64,000 bases of DNA from Klenkia soli (GCF_900103975.1 NZ_FNIR01000002.1:124001-188000); one strand, 5' to 3'. Positions 32,146 through 41,541 are shown, counted from the stretch's first letter. Program-made: numbers and translations. The notes: generated by a model not told the origin, from the letters alone.

Positions 32146-33348
32146 GTGACCGTCACCGCCCCGCCCGTCGTCGTCCCCGACACCCGGCGGGCGGTGCTGG
32201 CGATCGTCGCCCTGGGCCTGGGTGCGTTCGGCATCGGGGTCAGCGAGTTCGTCACGATGGGCCTGCTGCCCGAGATCGCCCGCGGCGTCGGCGTCTCCAT
32301 CCCCAGCGCGGGGCACCTGGTCAGCGCCTACGCGCTCGGCGTCGTCGTCGGGGCGCCGGTCATCGCCGCCACTGCCGCCCGGCTGCCCCGCAAGGGCCTG
32401 CTGCTGGGCCTGCTCGGTGCGTTCCTCGCCGGCACCGTGCTCACCGTCGCCGCCCCGGGCCAGGGCACGCTGCTGCTGGCGCGCTTCGTCGCCGGCCTGC
32501 CGCACGGGGCCTACTTCGGGGTCGCCTCGCTGGTCGCCGCCTCCCTGGTGCGCACCGAGCTGAAGGGCCGCGCCGTCAGCTCGGTGATGCTGGGGCTGGC
32601 CGCGGCGAACCTGGTCGGGGTGCCGGCGGCCACCTGGCTGGGGCAGCACCTGGGCTGGCGCAGCGCGTTCGTCTCGGTGGTCGTCGTCGCGCTGCTGACC
32701 GCGGTCGCCGTCCTGGTGCTGGTGCCGCGCACCCCGGGGAACCCGACGGCGACCATCAGCTCCGAGCTCGGCGCCCTGCGCCGGCCGCAGGTCTGGCTCA
32801 CCCTCGGGGTCGCGGTGGTCGGCTTCGGCGGCGTCTTCGCGCTCTACGCCTACATCGCGCCCATCACCACCGAGGTGACCGGCATGCCGGCGGGCTTCGT
32901 GCCGGTGGTGCTGCTGGCCTTCGGCATCGGCGGCGTGGTCGGCACGGTGCTCGGCGGCAAGCTGGCCGACGTCGCGCTGTTCCGCTCGCTGGTCGGTGCC
33001 ATGGTGGGCACCGGCGTGCTGCTCGGGTCGGTGCTGGTCGCCGCCCGGCACCCGGTCTCGCTGCTGGTCGTCGCCTTCCTGGTCTCGGTCGTGACGTCGG
33101 TGCTGGTCGTCACGCTGCAGCTGCGCCTCATGGAGGTGGCCGGCGACGCCGAGCTGCTCGGCGCGGCGGCCAACCACTCCGCGCTGAACGCGGCCAACGG
33201 CCTGGGCGCGTACCTGGGCGGCGTGGTCATCGCGGCCGGCTGGGGCTACCCGGCGACGTCGGTGGTCGGCGTCGGGTTGGCGGTGCTGGGCCTGGTGGTC
33301 CTGGCCTGCTCGGCGGTGCTGCGCCGTCGGGAGCTCCGCACGGCCTGA
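32146..33348 (+). CDS. MFS transporter, DHA1/AraJ-like
   Basis: A 400-residue MFS protein with 12 predicted membrane spans. TM1 carries FGIGVSEFVTMGLLPEIA, typical of the DHA1 arabinose-efflux/chloramphenicol-resistance group. The inter-domain loop follows VPRTPGNPTATISSEL. Substrates of such exporters are sugars or drugs; none can be specified. It follows the GAF regulator by 43 bases, starting at GTG. Confidence 0.82.
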   Translation: MTVTAPPVVVPDTRRAVLAIVALGLGAFGIGVSEFVTMGLLPEIARGVGVSIPSAGHLVSAYALGVVVGAPVIAATAARLPRKGLLLGLLGAFLAGTVLTVAAPGQGTLLLARFVAGLPHGAYFGVASLVAASLVRTELKGRAVSSVMLGLAAANLVGVPAATWLGQHLGWRSAFVSVVVVALLTAVAVLVLVPRTPGNPTATISSELGALRRPQVWLTLGVAVVGFGGVFALYAYIAPITTEVTGMPAGFVPVVLLAFGIGGVVGTVLGGKLADVALFRSLVGAMVGTGVLLGSVLVAARHPVSLLVVAFLVSVVTSVLVVTLQLRLMEVAGDAELLGAAANHSALNAANGLGAYLGGVVIAAGWGYPATSVVGVGLAVLGLVVLACSAVLRRRELRTA

Positions 33349-33475
33349 GCTGCAACGCCGCTGCAACGTTGCCGACCGCCCGCGGTGCGTGACCACAGGT
33401 CCCCGGTCCCGGCTTCTGCGGAGCCCACCGGCACGAGGTTCCGCATCCGCGGAGGGGGCTCCCCGGCGCGCGGCA

Positions 33476-33514
33476 GGTAAGCGTGGCCTAAGGAGTGTGT
33501 CCGTCGGCACACTC
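33476..33514 (+). promoter_or_regulatory. Regulatory sites upstream of the molybdoenzyme operon
   Basis: Two elements are seen. AGGTAAGCGTGGCCTAAGG (from 33476) resembles the iron box at 25295-25312 and other DtxR/IdeR-like sites, but its dyad is imperfect. GAGTGTG (33493-33499) and CACACTC (33508-33514) form a perfect 7-bp inverted repeat with an 8-base spacer. The rest of the 219-base region holds several CTGCAACG repeats (33353, 33363, 33551 areas) and nothing else recognised. Confidence 0.4.
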
Positions 33515-33567
33515 GGGTCCGGTGGCGGGAGACCGCTGTCACACGACCCTGCAACGAGGCGGAGGAC

Positions 33568-34053
33568 ATGACGCAGATCAACGTGCGGGTCGACGGGGCG
33601 TCCTACTCGGACGACGTCGAGCCCAGAACACTCCTGGTCCACTACCTGCGGGAGCAGCTCGGCAAGGTCGGCACCGTGGTCGGCTGCGACACCAGCAACT
33701 GCGGTGCCTGCACCGTCCACCTGGACGGCGAGAGCGTGAAGAGCTGCACCGTGCTGGCCGTGCAGGCCGACGGCAGCGAGGTCACCACGATCGAGGGCAT
33801 CGCCGACGGCAAGACCCTGCACCCGATGCAGAAGGCCTTCCACGAGCAGCACGGGTTGCAGTGCGGCTACTGCACCCCGGGGATGATCATGGCCTCGATC
33901 GACCTGCTGAAGAACAACCCGAACCCCAGCGAGCACGAGATCCGTGAGGGCATCGAGGGCAACCTCTGCCGCTGCACGGGCTACGTCAACATCGTCCGCG
34001 CGGTGCAGCAGGCCGCCGGCGAGATGAGCAGCACCGCGGGAGCGCAGGCATGA
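33568..34053 (+). CDS. Molybdenum hydroxylase small (2Fe-2S) subunit, CoxS-like
   Basis: A 161-residue two-cluster ferredoxin subunit. C40, C45, C48 and C60 bind the plant-type cluster, and C99, C102, C134 and C136 the second cluster. It passes electrons from the Mo site to the FAD subunit. A GGAGG site precedes the ATG and the gene overlaps the large-subunit gene (ATGA). The order small-large-medium differs from the medium-small-large order common in cox operons. Confidence 0.92.
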   Translation: MTQINVRVDGASYSDDVEPRTLLVHYLREQLGKVGTVVGCDTSNCGACTVHLDGESVKSCTVLAVQADGSEVTTIEGIADGKTLHPMQKAFHEQHGLQCGYCTPGMIMASIDLLKNNPNPSEHEIREGIEGNLCRCTGYVNIVRAVQQAAGEMSSTAGAQA

Positions 34054-36521
34054 CCCTCACCGACGAACCCACCACCGCCGAGACCCCCGTCAAGGAGGTC
34101 GGCAACGCCCGCCTCCGCAAGGAGGACGCCCGGCTGATCACCGGCAAGACCAGCTGGACCGACAACATGGTCCTGCCCGGGATGCTGCACATGGCGTTCC
34201 TGCGCTCCCCGGTCGCGCACGGCACGATCAGCCACCTCGACGTCAGCGCCGCGAAGGACCGCCCGAACGTGGTCGCGGTCTTCACCGGGCAGGACTTCAA
34301 GGACGAGCAGGGCAGCATCCCCTGCGCGTGGCCGGTCACCCCGGACATGGTCAACCCCGGTCACCCCTCGATCGCCGTCGACACCGTGAACCACGTGGGC
34401 GAGGCCGTCGCGATCGTGGTGGCCCGCACGCGCACCGCCGCCGTGGACGCCGTCGAGGCCATCGACGTCGACTACGAGACCCTCCCGGTCGTGCTCGACA
34501 TGGAGCAGGCGGTCGAGGACGGCGCCGACCTGGTGCACGCCTCGACCAGCTCCAACACCAGCTACCACTTCGTGTTCGACGCCGGCGAGGCCGGCACGGG
34601 CACCGACACCGACGCCGCGTTCGCCGACGCCGAGGTCACCGTCTCCCGCCGCTTCGTGCAGCAGCGCCTCATCCCGGCGTTCATGGAGCCCCGCTCGGCC
34701 GTGGTCGGCGTGCAGGGCGACAACTACACGCTGTGGTCGGCCACCCAGATCCCGCACATCCTGCGGGTCATGGGCGCCCTGACCACCGGCATCCCCGAGC
34801 ACAAGCTGCGCGTGGTGGCCCCCGACGTCGGGGGTGGCTTCGGCGGCAAGCTGCAGGTCTGCCCCGAGGAGATCCTGGCGCTGCTCGTGGCCCGCCGCCT
34901 CGGCAAGCCGGTGAAGTGGACCGAGACCCGCTCGGAGTCCCTGATGACCGCCCACCACGGGCGCGACCAGGTCCAGTTCATCGACGTCGCGGCGAAGAAG
35001 GACGGCACCGTCACCGGCCTGCGGGTGCGCCTGCTGGCCGACATGGGTGCCTACCTGCGGCTGATCACCCCGGGCGTGCCGGCGCTGGGCGCCTTCATGT
35101 TCCCGGGCATCTACAAGTTCCCGGCCTACCGCTTCGAGTGCGACGGCGTGTTCACGAACAAGGTGCCCACCGACGCCTACCGCGGCGCCGGTCGGCCGGA
35201 GGCCACGTTCGCGATCGAGCGGATCATGGACGAGCTGGCCGTCGAGCTGGCCATGGACCCGATGGAGCTGCGCCGCAAGAACTGGATCAACGCCGAGGAG
35301 TTCCCGTTCACCACGGTGGCGGGCCTGCAGTACGACTCCGGCGACTACGAGCAGGCCACCCAGGCCGCGCTCGAGCTGCTCGGCTACGACGAGCTGCGCG
35401 CGGAGCAGAAGCAGCGCCGGGAGTCGAACGACCCGGTGCAGCTGGGCATCGGCATCTCGACGTTCACCGAGATGTGCGGGCTGGCCCCCTCCCGGGTGCT
35501 CGGCTCGCTCTCGTTCGGCGCCGGCGGCTGGGAGCAGGCGTCCATCCGGATGCTGCCCACCGGCAAGGTCGAGGTCGTCACCGGCTCCACGCCGCACGGC
35601 CAGGGCCACGAGACGGCCTGGAGCCAGATCGTCGCCGACGAGCTGGGCGTGCCCTTCGACGACGTCGAGGTGCTGCACGGCGACACCGCCATCAGCAGCC
35701 GCGGCCTGGACACCTACGGCTCGCGCTCGCTGGTCGTCGGTGGCACCGCGGTGGTCAAGGCCGCCGAGAAGGTGGTCGCCAAGGCCCGCAAGATCGCCGC
35801 GCACCTGCTCGAGGCCAGCGAGGACGACCTGGAGTTCTCCGGCGGCAAGTTCTCCGTCAAGGGGACGCCGGGCGCGGGCCTGGGCATCCAGGAGATCGCC
35901 CTGGCGATCTTCGCCGCGCACGACTACCCGGAGGGCATCGAGCCCTCGATCGACGCCGAGGCGGCGTTCGACCCGGTGAACTTCTCCTTCCCGCACGGCA
36001 CGCACCTGTGCGCGATGGAGGTAGACACCGAGACCGGGTTCGTGAAGATCCGCAAGTACGCCTGCGTCGACGACATCGGGAACATCGTCAACCCGATCAT
36101 CGTCGAGGGCCAGATGCACGGCGGGCTCGCCCAGGGCATCAGCCAGGCCCTGTACGAGGAGGCGATCTACGACGCCGACGGCAACCTGACCACCGGCACC
36201 TTCGTCGACTACCTGGTGCCCTCGGCCGCCGACCTGCCGACGTTCCACACCGGCAACACCACGCACGCGGCGACCAGCAACCCGCTGGGCGCCAAGGGCG
36301 TCGGCGAGGCCGGCTGCATCGCCAGCACCCCGGCCGTGGTCAACGCCGCGCTGGACGCCGTCCGGCACCTGGGTGTCTCCGACATCCTCATGCCGCTCAC
36401 GCCCGAGCGGGTCTGGCGGGCCATCCACCAGGGCGGCGACGGCGGCGCCCGGGTCGCCGAGGGCAGCAACGCCTACGGCGGCGCGACCACCACCGAGACC
36501 GGTTACGAGGAGGCGAAGTGA
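34050..36521 (+). CDS. Molybdenum hydroxylase large subunit, form II CoxL-like
   Basis: An 823-residue molybdopterin-cytosine-dinucleotide-type catalytic subunit of the xanthine dehydrogenase family. The active-site loop reads AYRGAGR (376-382), the form II signature; genuine form I CO dehydrogenases have AYRCSFR with the copper-binding Cys. GGGFGGK (261-267) and the catalytic-Glu segment KGVGEAG are present. Form II enzymes oxidise various aldehydes, heterocycles or unknown compounds, so CO oxidation should not be assumed. In this context an aldehyde made by the alcohol dehydrogenases is one possible substrate. Confidence 0.9.
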   Translation: MTLTDEPTTAETPVKEVGNARLRKEDARLITGKTSWTDNMVLPGMLHMAFLRSPVAHGTISHLDVSAAKDRPNVVAVFTGQDFKDEQGSIPCAWPVTPDMVNPGHPSIAVDTVNHVGEAVAIVVARTRTAAVDAVEAIDVDYETLPVVLDMEQAVEDGADLVHASTSSNTSYHFVFDAGEAGTGTDTDAAFADAEVTVSRRFVQQRLIPAFMEPRSAVVGVQGDNYTLWSATQIPHILRVMGALTTGIPEHKLRVVAPDVGGGFGGKLQVCPEEILALLVARRLGKPVKWTETRSESLMTAHHGRDQVQFIDVAAKKDGTVTGLRVRLLADMGAYLRLITPGVPALGAFMFPGIYKFPAYRFECDGVFTNKVPTDAYRGAGRPEATFAIERIMDELAVELAMDPMELRRKNWINAEEFPFTTVAGLQYDSGDYEQATQAALELLGYDELRAEQKQRRESNDPVQLGIGISTFTEMCGLAPSRVLGSLSFGAGGWEQASIRMLPTGKVEVVTGSTPHGQGHETAWSQIVADELGVPFDDVEVLHGDTAISSRGLDTYGSRSLVVGGTAVVKAAEKVVAKARKIAAHLLEASEDDLEFSGGKFSVKGTPGAGLGIQEIALAIFAAHDYPEGIEPSIDAEAAFDPVNFSFPHGTHLCAMEVDTETGFVKIRKYACVDDIGNIVNPIIVEGQMHGGLAQGISQALYEEAIYDADGNLTTGTFVDYLVPSAADLPTFHTGNTTHAATSNPLGAKGVGEAGCIASTPAVVNAALDAVRHLGVSDILMPLTPERVWRAIHQGGDGGARVAEGSNAYGGATTTETGYEEAK

Positions 36522-37378
36522 TCCCCGCAGCGTTCGCGTACGCCCGGCCCACCACCGTCGACGAGGCCCTGCAGGCCATCGCCGCCGGCGGCGAGGACGT
36601 CAAGATCATGGCCGGTGGGCAGTCGCTCATCCCGGTCATGCGGTTGCGGCTGGCCGCACCCGAGACCGTGGTGGACCTGACGAAGGTGGCCGAGCTGCGC
36701 GGCGTCCGCGAGGACGGCGACAGCCTGGTCATCGGGGCCATGACCACCCACTCCGACATCCTCCGCGACCCGCTGATCGCCCAGTACGGGAAGCTGATCG
36801 CCGAGGCCACCGAGACGGTGGCCGACCCCGCCGTCCGGCACCGCGGCACCTTCGGCGGCGCCCTGGCGCACGCCGACCCGGCCGGTGACCTGCCGGCGGT
36901 GGCCCTGGCGCTGGACGCCGAGTTCGTCATCGCCGGTCCCGGCGGTGCGCGGCGCTCGGTCCCGGCCGCGGCGTTCTTCGTCGACTACCTGACGACGGCG
37001 CTGGAGGACGGCGAGCTCCTCGTGGAGATCCGGGTGCCCAAGCTCGGCGAGGGCTGGGGGGTGCGCTACGAGAAGTTCAACCGGGTGGCCCAGGCCTGGT
37101 CGATCGTGGCCGTGGCCGCCACCGTCCGCCGCGAGGGCTCGACGATCGCCGAGGCCCGCATCGGGCTGACCAACATGGGGTCCACCCCGCTGCGGGCGAC
37201 CGCCGTGGAGCAGGCCCTGGTCGGCGCCGACGTCAGCCTGGAGACGGTCACCGCGGCGGCCGCCCAGGCCGCCGAGGGCACCGAGCCCAGCAGCGACCTC
37301 AACGCCCAGGCCGACTACCGGCAGCACCTGGCCCGGGTGCTCACCGGACGAGCGGTGCGGGCGGCCGCTGGGCTGTAG
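36518..37378 (+). CDS. Molybdenum hydroxylase medium (FAD) subunit, CoxM-like
   Basis: A 286-residue FAD-binding subunit. The FAD motifs are AGGQSLIPVMRLRLA near residue 31 and TFGGALAHADPAGD near 112. It accepts electrons from the 2Fe-2S subunit. The GTG start overlaps the large-subunit stop. No maturation genes (MoCo sulfurase, CoxD, CoxF) directly follow; the nearest MoxR-VWA pair is 11 kb upstream in the mft island. Confidence 0.92.
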   Translation: MIPAAFAYARPTTVDEALQAIAAGGEDVKIMAGGQSLIPVMRLRLAAPETVVDLTKVAELRGVREDGDSLVIGAMTTHSDILRDPLIAQYGKLIAEATETVADPAVRHRGTFGGALAHADPAGDLPAVALALDAEFVIAGPGGARRSVPAAAFFVDYLTTALEDGELLVEIRVPKLGEGWGVRYEKFNRVAQAWSIVAVAATVRREGSTIAEARIGLTNMGSTPLRATAVEQALVGADVSLETVTAAAAQAAEGTEPSSDLNAQADYRQHLARVLTGRAVRAAAGL

Positions 37379-37413
37379 CGTCGCCAGCAGGCTCCAGCAG
37401 TTCCCCCGGACCC

Positions 37414-37445
37414 GGCCGGCCCACCCTGCAACGGGTGGGCCGGCC
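37414..37445 (+). terminator. Hairpin between the medium subunit and CoxG-like genes
   Basis: GGCCGGCCCACCC (37414-37426) pairs exactly with GGGTGGGCCGGCC (37433-37445), loop TGCAAC, without a U-tract. It starts 36 bases after the medium-subunit stop and ends 31 bases before the CoxG start. Partial termination or a processing site would lower CoxG levels relative to the enzyme. Confidence 0.6.
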
Positions 37446-37476
37446 GTCGTCCGCACCCACCATCTTGGAGGTCCCC

Positions 37477-38385
37477 GTGCAGTTGGAGAACTCGTTCCTC
37501 GTCCCCGTGCCGATCGACGACGCGTGGAAGGTGCTGCTCGACATCGAGCGCATCGCCCCGTGCATGCCGGGCGCGGCGCTCGACTCGGTCGACGGCGACG
37601 ACTTCACCGGCCGGGTGAAGGTCAAGCTCGGCCCGATCAACCTCACCTACGCCGGCAAGGCCTCCTTCGTCGAGAAGGACGAGGCCGCCCACAAGGCCGT
37701 CATCGACGCCCGCGGCAAGGACCAGCGCGGCAACGGCACCGCCGCCGCCGTGGTCACCGCGCAGCTCAAGAGCGAGGGCGACTCCACCCGGGTCGACGTC
37801 CTCACCGACCTCAACATCACCGGCCGCCCGGCCCAGTTCGGCCGCGGCGTCATGACCGACGTCGGCAACAAGCTGCTGGGCCAGTTCGCCGACAAGCTGG
37901 CCGCGCAGCTGGGCACCAGCGACGAGCAGCACGCCCTGGACGTCGAGGCCGCCGCGCAGCAGCAGGAGCCCACGGTGAAGGGCACGGTCGCCGAGGCGGC
38001 CGCGACGGTGGCCGGGGCCGTCGGCGAGGTCGCGGAGTCCGTGGCCAGCACCGACGCCGACACCCCCATCGCCGAGGCCGCCCGCAAGGCCGGCGCGGCC
38101 ACCGCGGCCGCCGCCGACCAGGCTGCCGACGCCGCGCAGGAGGCGGCCAAGCCCGCCAAGAAGGCACCCTCCAAGCCGCCGACCGGCACCACCGGCCCCG
38201 CCAACAAGCCGGGGTCCTCGGGTCCGGCGGCGTCCCGCCCCCGCGCGGTCCAGGCCGAGCCCGAGCCGATCGACCTGCTCGAGGTCGCCGGCGGCGCGGC
38301 GTTCACCCAGTTCGCCAAGCCCGCCGCGATCGGCGTCGGCGTCCTGGTCCTGGTCGCCCTGGTGGTCCGCCGCCGCCGCAGGTAG
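37477..38385 (+). CDS. CoxG-like SRPBCC protein with C-terminal membrane anchor
   Basis: A 302-residue protein. The SRPBCC/CoxG domain (1-150; FLVPVPIDDAWKVLLDIERI, PCMPGA) is followed by a low-complexity Ala/Lys/Pro linker (160-265) and a C-terminal hydrophobic helix (AIGVGVLVLVALVV) ending in RRRRR. CoxG anchors CO dehydrogenase to the membrane and has been linked to quinone/electron transfer, so it may recruit the preceding molybdoenzyme. Start GTG 37477 has TTGGAGG upstream. Confidence 0.85.
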   Translation: MQLENSFLVPVPIDDAWKVLLDIERIAPCMPGAALDSVDGDDFTGRVKVKLGPINLTYAGKASFVEKDEAAHKAVIDARGKDQRGNGTAAAVVTAQLKSEGDSTRVDVLTDLNITGRPAQFGRGVMTDVGNKLLGQFADKLAAQLGTSDEQHALDVEAAAQQQEPTVKGTVAEAAATVAGAVGEVAESVASTDADTPIAEAARKAGAATAAAADQAADAAQEAAKPAKKAPSKPPTGTTGPANKPGSSGPAASRPRAVQAEPEPIDLLEVAGGAAFTQFAKPAAIGVGVLVLVALVVRRRRR

Positions 38386-38400
38386 CCCGCCCCGCAGCGT

Positions 38401-38482
38401 TGATCAGGGGGGTGCACGGTTGTCCGTCCTCCTCCGCCAGATCTGGTGGAGGAGGACAGAACTTCGTGCACCCCCCTGATCG
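38401..38482. repeat. Nested intergenic palindrome, copy 2
   Basis: The outer arms GATCAGGGGGGTGCACG (38402-38418) and CGTGCACCCCCCTGATC (38465-38481) pair perfectly over 17 bp. Between them lies a second palindrome centred on CCAGATCTGG and flanked by CCTCCTCC/GGAGGAGG with one mismatch. The central part and the flanking TGATCAGG and GACAGAACTTCG match the element at 7047-7115. It sits between the convergent CoxG-like and hydrolase genes, where it could serve as a bidirectional terminator. Confidence 0.75.
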
Positions 38483-38497
38483 TTGCTGGCCGGGGGG

Positions 38498-39112
38498 TCA
38501 GGCGAACGCGGCGAGCCAGGTGTCGACGGCGGTGCGGACGGCGGGCGGGTCGGCCTTGAGCGCGTGGTCGCCGCGCACCGCCACGACCTGCGCCGGGTGA
38601 TCGCCCAGCGCGACCTGCACCTCCGTGGGTCCGCCGAACGCGTCGCTGTCGCCCTGCACCACCAGCACCGGGACGTCGACCCCGGTCACCTCCGCCGCCC
38701 GGCTCTTCTCCGGCTTGCCCGGCGGGTGCAGCGGGAAGGCCAGGCACAGCACGCCGACGGCGCCCAGCGGGCCGGCCGTGCGGCAGGCGACCCGGGCACC
38801 GGCACTGCGCCCGCCGAACACCACGGGGCCGGTGAGCAGGTCGGTGACCCCGGCGTGGATCGCCGTCCAGCCCTCGTCCAACCGCGGGGGAGCGGCGGCG
38901 ACCCGCTTGCCGGCCACCCGCCAGGGCTGCTCGACCCGCAGCACCCGCCAACCGCGGCCGACGGCGGCGTCGGTCGCGGCCAGCAGGTCGGGTGCCTCGA
39001 TGCCGCCGCCGGCGCCGTGGCCCAGCAGCAGCGTGCCCACGGGCGGACCGGCCGGGTCGTCGACGGTGACCCGGGCCGGCCCCAGCGGGGTGTCGACGTC
39101 GCGGGGGGTCAC
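38498..39112 (-). CDS. Alpha/beta hydrolase (KANL3/Tex30-like family)
   Basis: A 204-residue compact alpha/beta hydrolase. LLLGHGAGGG provides the oxyanion region, FGGRSAGAR contains the nucleophile Ser, VQGDSDAFG the acid and GDHALK the probable His. This motif set matches the bacterial KANL3/Tex30-like hydrolases, whose substrates are unknown. The GTG start overlaps the stop of the ParA/MinD-like gene by 4 nt, so the two are co-translated. Confidence 0.78.
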   Translation of the reverse strand: MTPRDVDTPLGPARVTVDDPAGPPVGTLLLGHGAGGGIEAPDLLAATDAAVGRGWRVLRVEQPWRVAGKRVAAAPPRLDEGWTAIHAGVTDLLTGPVVFGGRSAGARVACRTAGPLGAVGVLCLAFPLHPPGKPEKSRAAEVTGVDVPVLVVQGDSDAFGGPTEVQVALGDHPAQVVAVRGDHALKADPPAVRTAVDTWLAAFA

Positions 39113-40782
39113 GCCGTGGCGGGCCGGCGGGTGAGCGGCGGGAGGGCGAAGCCGTCGGCCACGTGCGCGGCCAGCTCCAGGTAGGCCTGCCGGGCCGGCG
39201 CCCCGACCCGCTCGAGGTCGATCAGCCCACCGGTGACCAGGTGCGCGTCGTAGGGGATCTCGACCACGGCGCGGCAGCGGGCCTCGAAGTGGGCGCGCAC
39301 CATGCCCATGTCGACGTCGCCGGTGTTGGGCCGCACGCTGGAGATCACTGCCACGGAGCGCTGCACCAGCTCCTCGTGCCCGTGCGCGATCAGCCAGTCG
39401 AGGGTCTTGCTGGCCCGGCTGGCACCGTCGACCGAGGGCGCCCCGACGACGACGAGGGAGTCGGCGATCGCCAGCGTGCCCGACATCGCCGAGTGCAGCA
39501 GGCCGGTGCCCGAGTCGGTGAGGATGATGTTGAAGTACCGCGCCAGGATGTCGGCGACGGTCGTGTACTCCTCCTCGCTGAACGCCTCCGACAGCGCGGG
39601 GTCCTGGTCGCTGGCCAGCACCTGCAGCCGCCCGGCCAGCGAGGTGAACGCCGAGACGTCGGTGAAGGACCGGATGCGGTCGACGGCGGCGAGCAGGTCG
39701 CGCACGGTCACGTCGGTGACGTTGGTCAGCCGCTCGGCCAGCGTGCCGGCGTCGGGGTTGGCGTCGACGGCCACCACCCGGTCGCCGCGGTGGTGGGCCA
39801 GGGTCAGGCCCAGGCAGCAGGTGGTGGTGGTCTTGCCGATGCCGCCCTTGAGCGACACCACGGCGATGCGGTTGCTGCCGCGCACCGGGGTGGTGACCCG
39901 CTGCACCAGCGCGCGGTGGGTGATCTCGGCCTGGGAGAGGCCGGGGTTCACCGTGCCGCCGCTGGCCTTGTGCAGGAACCGCCGCCAGCCCCGGGTGGGG
40001 GTGTCGGCGGTCTGCCGCAGCAGGGACTGCGAGGTCAGCGACGGGGGCTGGCCGGGCTGCTGCTCGGGGCTCCAGGTGGCGCTGCCCTGGCTGCCCCACC
40101 CGCCGGGGGCGACCGGCTGCCCCCACGACTGCTGGGGCGGTGCGTTCTCCGGGGCGGGGGCCTGCTGCGCCTGCGGGGCCTGCGGGGCCTGGTGCGCCGG
40201 CGGCTGCTCGGGCCGCGGGGTCTCCTCCCACGGGCGGGCGCCGGGCGGGGGCTCCCAGGTGCGCGGCTGCTCGGTCTGCGGCGCCTGCGGGGCGGGCTGC
40301 TCCCACGACCTCGGCTGCTGCCACGCGGGCTGCTGCTCCCAGGACGCCTGCTGGCCGACGGGCTGGTCGGCCGGGCGCCAGGTGGGCTCGGCCACCGGTG
40401 CGTCGGGTGCGGCCTCGGCGCGGGGGCGCTCGGCGTCGGCGGCCTGCTGCCAGGACGGCGGCTGCTGCCAGGCGGCGATCTGCTCCTGCGACTGCTGCTC
40501 CCACGAGCGTTCGTCCGGCGGCGTGCTGGGCTGCTGGGCGGTCTGCTCCCACGAGTCGGCCACGGCCGGGGCGCCCCCGGCGGGCGGGGTCAGCCGGATC
40601 TCCTGCGTGCCGCGGGGCTCGTCACCGGCGGTGCCCGTGCCCGACCCCGTGCCGACGGTGGACCAGCTGTCCAGCGACGCCTGCCAACGGTCGCCGTCGG
40701 TCCGGCGCTGGGCCTCCTCCGACGGCGTGCCCGCGTCGTGCGCGGCGTCGTCGGGCGTCGGGTCGGCTGGGCGGTCGGACAC
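39109..40782 (-). CDS. ParA/MinD-family ATPase with long Trp/Gln/Pro-rich N-terminus
   Basis: A protein of about 557 residues. The C-terminal 270 residues are a ParA/MinD ATPase: deviant Walker A KGGIGKTTTT, DANPDAGTLAERL, and ILTDSGTGLLHS. The N-terminal ~270 residues are disordered and carry recurring Trp motifs (SWEQ, AWQQ, TWEP, SWGQ). This layout resembles EspI-like/MinD proteins near type VII secretion or polar-positioning proteins, but no ESX genes are in the window. The GTG at 40782 gives VSDRPADPTPDD as the N-terminus; GTG 40833 is an alternative. Confidence 0.8.
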   Translation of the reverse strand: MSDRPADPTPDDAAHDAGTPSEEAQRRTDGDRWQASLDSWSTVGTGSGTGTAGDEPRGTQEIRLTPPAGGAPAVADSWEQTAQQPSTPPDERSWEQQSQEQIAAWQQPPSWQQAADAERPRAEAAPDAPVAEPTWRPADQPVGQQASWEQQPAWQQPRSWEQPAPQAPQTEQPRTWEPPPGARPWEETPRPEQPPAHQAPQAPQAQQAPAPENAPPQQSWGQPVAPGGWGSQGSATWSPEQQPGQPPSLTSQSLLRQTADTPTRGWRRFLHKASGGTVNPGLSQAEITHRALVQRVTTPVRGSNRIAVVSLKGGIGKTTTTCCLGLTLAHHRGDRVVAVDANPDAGTLAERLTNVTDVTVRDLLAAVDRIRSFTDVSAFTSLAGRLQVLASDQDPALSEAFSEEEYTTVADILARYFNIILTDSGTGLLHSAMSGTLAIADSLVVVGAPSVDGASRASKTLDWLIAHGHEELVQRSVAVISSVRPNTGDVDMGMVRAHFEARCRAVVEIPYDAHLVTGGLIDLERVGAPARQAYLELAAHVADGFALPPLTRRPATA

Positions 40783-40866
40783 GGATGGGCCCCCGTCGGG
40801 AGTCGTCGTCGGGCGTGCGCAGGTCGGGCCCAAGGTAGTGCAGGGCGGCGACCCCGGCTCGTCCGA

Positions 40867-41541
40867 TCACCCGTCCGTGGGCAGGTCGAGCAGACCCCGG
40901 ACCACCTCCACCAGGTCGGCGCCGGACACGTGCGGTGGGTCCAGGACCGCCGCGTACCGGTGCTCGGCGCGGGCCGACCACCCACCGGTCAGCCCGGCCC
41001 GCTGGGCACCGTGCACGTCCCAGCCGTGGACGGCGACGAGGGCCAGGTCCGCGGGGACGACGTCGCACACCCCGGCGGCCCACAGGTAGACCTCCCGGGC
41101 GGGCTTCCAGGCCCGGATCGCCTCGGAGGACAGCGAGCGCTCGACCAGGTGGGCCACCCCGCCGCGGTCGAGCCCGGCCTCGGCGACACCGGGGGCGCCG
41201 TGGGTGAGCGTGATCGCCCGCACCCCGGCGTCGGCCAGCAGCTGCAGCGCGGGGGCGACGTCCGGGTACGGCGAGGTCTGCGCGAACTTGTCGGCGACCG
41301 CGGACCGGTCGGCCGCGGAGAGGTCGGTGAGCTGCACCAGCGCGGTGTCGAAGGCGTCGCGGAAGCGGCACCAGCTCCCCGTCACGGTCCCGGCGAAGCC
41401 GGTGCCCAGCGTGCGGGAGAAGACCGCCGGGAACAGCTCGGCGGACACCCCGCGGTCGACGAGCGACTCCCGGACCGGCGAGAGGTCCAGCAACGTCTCG
41501 TTGACGTCGAAGGCGACGACGGCCGGTCGGGTGCGGGTCAC
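40867..41541 (-). CDS. Haloacid dehalogenase, type II-like
   Basis: A 224-residue HAD-superfamily hydrolase. Motif I is AFDVNETLLDL with the nucleophilic Asp, motif II is TLTHGA (Thr/Ser region), the Lys is in AWKPAREVY, and VHGWDVHGAQRAG carries the acidic motif. FDVNETLLD is typical of L-2-haloacid dehalogenases and close relatives. The physiological substrate may be a phosphate ester instead. It overlaps the DedA gene by 4 nt. Confidence 0.82.
   Translation of the reverse strand: MTRTRPAVVAFDVNETLLDLSPVRESLVDRGVSAELFPAVFSRTLGTGFAGTVTGSWCRFRDAFDTALVQLTDLSAADRSAVADKFAQTSPYPDVAPALQLLADAGVRAITLTHGAPGVAEAGLDRGGVAHLVERSLSSEAIRAWKPAREVYLWAAGVCDVVPADLALVAVHGWDVHGAQRAGLTGGWSARAEHRYAAVLDPPHVSGADLVEVVRGLLDLPTDG

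Noticed and set aside
33568-36521. Aerobic carbon monoxide dehydrogenase (form I)
   Set aside because: The active-site loop is AYRGAGR, not the copper-binding AYRCSFR, and the gene order and accessory genes differ from a true cox operon.
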